A stretch of 7,530 bases of DNA from CAZOOK01 sp964581385 (lineage in GTDB: Bacteria; Pseudomonadota; Gammaproteobacteria; Nevskiales; Nevskiaceae), in contig CAZOOK010000084.1 of the NCBI GenBank assembly GCA_964581385.1, positions 1-7,530 of the forward strand, read 5' to 3'. Of this stretch, positions 5,565 through 7,530 are shown piece by piece. The first letter of the stretch is position 1. Every line of letters begins with the position of its first letter. Both the position numbers and the translations under genes were made by a program. Under the pieces are notes generated by a model. The model saw only the letters and a program-made list of their open reading frames with translations. It made no database searches and was not told the DNA's origin.

Positions 5565-6211
5565 TGGCTAGGCTTAGTTCACGCGACTGGAAAGCCGCCC
5601 GTGCATTGTGGGAAACCGACCCTTACATATCTGCCGCCGATATCGGCAGAGGATTCGGTGTGAGCAGGCAGGCTGTACGGAAGAAAATTATGAATCAGGG
5701 ATGGGTTAAGGCGCATCGGGCATGGTTGATATCGCGCTACCAAAAACAATATTCGGAGCTGCTGATCAGCTTCTTCACGCGCGATATCGACCAGATCAAA
5801 AGGGTCGCTGACGCTTCGGGCCTCGACGACCAATTTTTGGTGAATGCGATTATCCCTATGATTCAAGATTTCGCAGAATCGATTGGTACCACTACAGGGA
5901 TGCTTCGCGTGTGGGCCAAAAAAATCGATGCGTTCGGTGCTCCCTTGCATCCGGAATTCGGCAATGCATGCAAACGAGCACGCGATCTGCAGTTAAAGCT
6001 GATCAATAAATGCGTAGCGTTGAGCATTTGCGACGTCCAGTTCGCCGCTGTGATGGTCGCCAATCCCGACACACTTCTGGGTTGGGACGAGAACAGCTTG
6101 CCTAGCGATCGCGATGGGTTTGCCCTCCTCTTCGACAAGAACGGGGAGCTGGATGCCCGATGCGTACAGTCCCGGTGGCAGGATGAGAAGTCATGGCCAA
6201 AAGCGCACTGA
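5564..6211 (+). CDS. Divergent terminase-small-subunit-like protein (first of tandem pair)
   Basis: A 215-residue protein homologous by eye to the next gene product. Residues 8-47 form a helix-turn-helix (WKAARALWETD, SAADIGRGFGVSRQAVRKKI, then GW), matching residues 11-49 downstream. Residues 99-174 align with the gp3-type packaging domain: FAESIGTTTGMLRVWAKK, EFGNACKRARDLQLKLI, LLGW. However, the conserved FAIFTAKN block of that family is replaced by FAAVMVANPD (160-169), and a 40-residue acidic C-terminus follows. It may be a DNA-binding partner of the downstream subunit, a regulator recruited from a duplicated terS, or a decaying copy. The intact frame and good GAGGAG-type ribosome site (about 5549-5555) argue against decay. 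Its ATG shares a base with the XRE gene's stop. Confidence 0.65.
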   Translation: MARLSSRDWKAARALWETDPYISAADIGRGFGVSRQAVRKKIMNQGWVKAHRAWLISRYQKQYSELLISFFTRDIDQIKRVADASGLDDQFLVNAIIPMIQDFAESIGTTTGMLRVWAKKIDAFGAPLHPEFGNACKRARDLQLKLINKCVALSICDVQFAAVMVANPDTLLGWDENSLPSDRDGFALLFDKNGELDARCVQSRWQDEKSWPKAH

Positions 6212-6915
6212 GTGCAAAACGATGGCTTGCTGCCCGTGAGGAATGGGAGGCCGATGAACGCCTGTCGGCGGCTCACATCGCCGAAAAATACGGCACAACA
6301 TGGCGGGCGGTGAAAGGGCGTATCCATTCTGAGAAGTGGACGCGGCGCATTCACAAGCAGCTGGTTCCTATTCCGAAGCCGCGCCCGCCGTGGCGGCCGC
6401 CGGTGTTCCGCGAGGAATTCGCCGACCAGCTGGTCGAGTATTTCAGCAAGCCTGCGTTTATCTACGCGGAGGCGACCGCAGACAACCCGAAGGGAAACGG
6501 AACGATCATCGGCGCCAAGGACTTCCCGACGCTGACGGAATTTGCGTGCATGATCGGCGTGACGCGGGAAACTCTTCACGATTGGGCGACGGCAAAGTCC
6601 CCTAATGGCCAACCACGATTCGCGGCCTTTTCTTACGCGTATAAAAAAGCGCGCGACTATCAGGAAACGATTCTGGTGAAGGGCGGCTTGGCGTCCGTGT
6701 TTCAACCTGCTTTCGCCATCTTCACTGCCAAGAACATTATCGGCTGGCGCAACGAGGTCGAAGTCGAGAAGCCAGACGACGATGCATATCCGACCCGCGA
6801 AGAGCTCGACCGTATCTACGCCAAGGTCACGGCTGGCAGAAAGGAGTGGAATGAAGCGGCCAAGAACCGAGTGATTCCTGGCGTCGTATCCCGCGTACCA
6901 ACATCTGATGGATAA
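6193..6915 (+). CDS. terS: Terminase small subunit, P22 gp3-like DNA-packaging protein
   Basis: A 240-residue protein that should recognise the packaging site and direct the large subunit to it. Residues 9-50 are an N-terminal helix-turn-helix with an extended W..AR..WE.D motif. Residues 60-85 are a basic/proline linker, then EEFADQLVEYFSKP. Residues 110-190 carry the gp3-type domain: TEFACMIGVTRETLHDWA, then AFSYAYKKARDYQETILVKG, and the hallmark AFAIFTAKNIIGWRNEVEVE. The C-terminus (195-240) is charged, as expected for the region contacting the portal or large subunit. Length is above P22 gp3 (162 residues) because of the added HTH. It overlaps the preceding homologous gene by 19 bases, with GGATGAG 5 bases before the ATG. 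In satellites such proteins redirect a helper phage's packaging; in prophages a large terminase normally follows. Confidence 0.85.
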   Translation: MAKSALSAKRWLAAREEWEADERLSAAHIAEKYGTTWRAVKGRIHSEKWTRRIHKQLVPIPKPRPPWRPPVFREEFADQLVEYFSKPAFIYAEATADNPKGNGTIIGAKDFPTLTEFACMIGVTRETLHDWATAKSPNGQPRFAAFSYAYKKARDYQETILVKGGLASVFQPAFAIFTAKNIIGWRNEVEVEKPDDDAYPTREELDRIYAKVTAGRKEWNEAAKNRVIPGVVSRVPTSDG

Positions 6916-7530
6916 CACAAAAATGACGCTACTGAACATCGCTACACCCAATATGACCTGTACCGCGTTCCTCGCCCGTCTGCCAGCGTCACTCGAGGCA
7001 ATCCGGCAAGCCGGCGACAACCCATTCCCAGCCACGCTGACCGGCCCGCAGTACCCAGTGGACGACATCGCTGTGGCGCTGGCCCAAGCAAATCTTTGCT
7101 GCGCCGGTGCGGATCTCACGGCGCTACTGAGCCCGCTCGAACTGTCGGCACAGGCGCGAGAAGATATTGACTCGGCAGTCAAAGCGCTTGTTAACGCCGA
7201 AATGCTCAGTGCGGCCACGGCGGCGGGGCTGTTGGAGATGTCCACGCGGTCTGACCGATCTGTCGTAATGTTGATCCAGGTGCATCCGCCATCCGCTTCG
7301 ATTTTGCGGTACGTGAAAAGCGTGCATCCCATCGATCCAGGAGCCATCCAGCGATGGCTTCCATGGACGGATGTTGCTCTTGCGAATTTCAGCAACAAAC
7401 TGTCGCAGCACGTGCCACCCAGCTCTCGTGAGGCGGTGTGTCATGCCGTCAATAAGTTCGTTATCGCCGAGCTCGCTTCGAAGATGGCGGCCGTCGGACT
7501 GGCGCGCTGCGATGGCCTCGATGTGCCCAA
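6908..7530 (+). CDS. Uncharacterised protein, 3' end outside window
   Basis: An open frame of 207 codons that continues past the right edge, with no stop. I do not recognise it. The N-terminal half is Ala/Leu-rich and helical (CTAFLARLPASLEAIRQAG; DDIAVALAQANLCCAGADL; SAVKALVNAEMLSAATAAGL). The middle contains HPPSASILRYVKSVHP and IQRWLPWTDVALANFSNKLS. There is no Walker A motif or other ATPase feature, so it is not the large terminase subunit usually found right after terS, at least not in this part. Start: ATG at 6908 overlaps the terS stop by 8 bases, in keeping with all upstream junctions; an in-frame ATG at 6923 is the alternative, and neither has a strong ribosome site. Codon use looks like the neighbouring genes. 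The long minus-strand frame opposite it is a shadow. Confidence 0.7.
   Translation, partial: MDNTKMTLLNIATPNMTCTAFLARLPASLEAIRQAGDNPFPATLTGPQYPVDDIAVALAQANLCCAGADLTALLSPLELSAQAREDIDSAVKALVNAEMLSAATAAGLLEMSTRSDRSVVMLIQVHPPSASILRYVKSVHPIDPGAIQRWLPWTDVALANFSNKLSQHVPPSSREAVCHAVNKFVIAELASKMAAVGLARCDGLDVP

Noticed and set aside
5863..7398. Long minus-strand open frame (511 codons) across the terminase and end genes
   Set aside because: It is antisense to well-supported genes, with Arg/Ser-rich composition and no recognisable domain; such frames are common opposite GC-rich coding DNA.

Overview
The window looks like the left end of a temperate-phage-type integrative element, either a prophage or a phage satellite, in a fairly high-GC proteobacterium. 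The AlpA-type regulator, the DUF1376 plus lambda P-like replication pair, the P22 gp3-type terminase small subunit and the P4-type integrase would all fit a beta-proteobacterial (Burkholderiales-like) host. The phylum is fairly safe; the order is a guess from protein style, and no host housekeeping gene is present to confirm it.

Layout, left to right. Bases 8-57 (minus strand) are the 3' half of a tRNA-Pro gene, from the anticodon stem to CCA, with no D-arm or 5' half. This is the expected attachment-site remnant of an element integrated in a tRNA gene. Bases 58-228 hold short direct repeats and lead into a complete tyrosine recombinase (int, 229-1512). After int come two tandem hairpins, a 22-codon ORF with a very good Shine-Dalgarno, and an unrecognised 209-aa gene of visibly lower GC (1705-2334), probably cargo.

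From 2416 to the window end lies one rightward gene train in which every gene touches or overlaps the next. It runs: AlpA-like regulator; a 21-codon bridging ORF; a DUF1376 replication-type protein; a lambda P-like helicase-loader candidate; a 72-aa basic protein; a 430-aa XRE-type regulator with a long low-complexity N-terminus; two tandem, homologous terminase-small-subunit-like proteins; and an unrecognised gene that runs off the right edge. No convincing gene lies on the minus strand.

How it may work (inference): Int, perhaps with AlpA as directionality factor or activator, inserts and excises the element at tRNA-Pro. The DUF1376 and P-like proteins would recruit the host helicase to an origin, possibly the GGTG/CACC repeat cluster inside the DUF1376 gene. 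The XRE protein would regulate the train, and the terminase small subunit would select DNA for packaging. The order int - cargo - alpA - replication - terS, with no divergent cI/cro switch and no structural gene so far, resembles Gram-negative phage-inducible chromosomal islands. The window ends too early to separate a satellite from a complete prophage.
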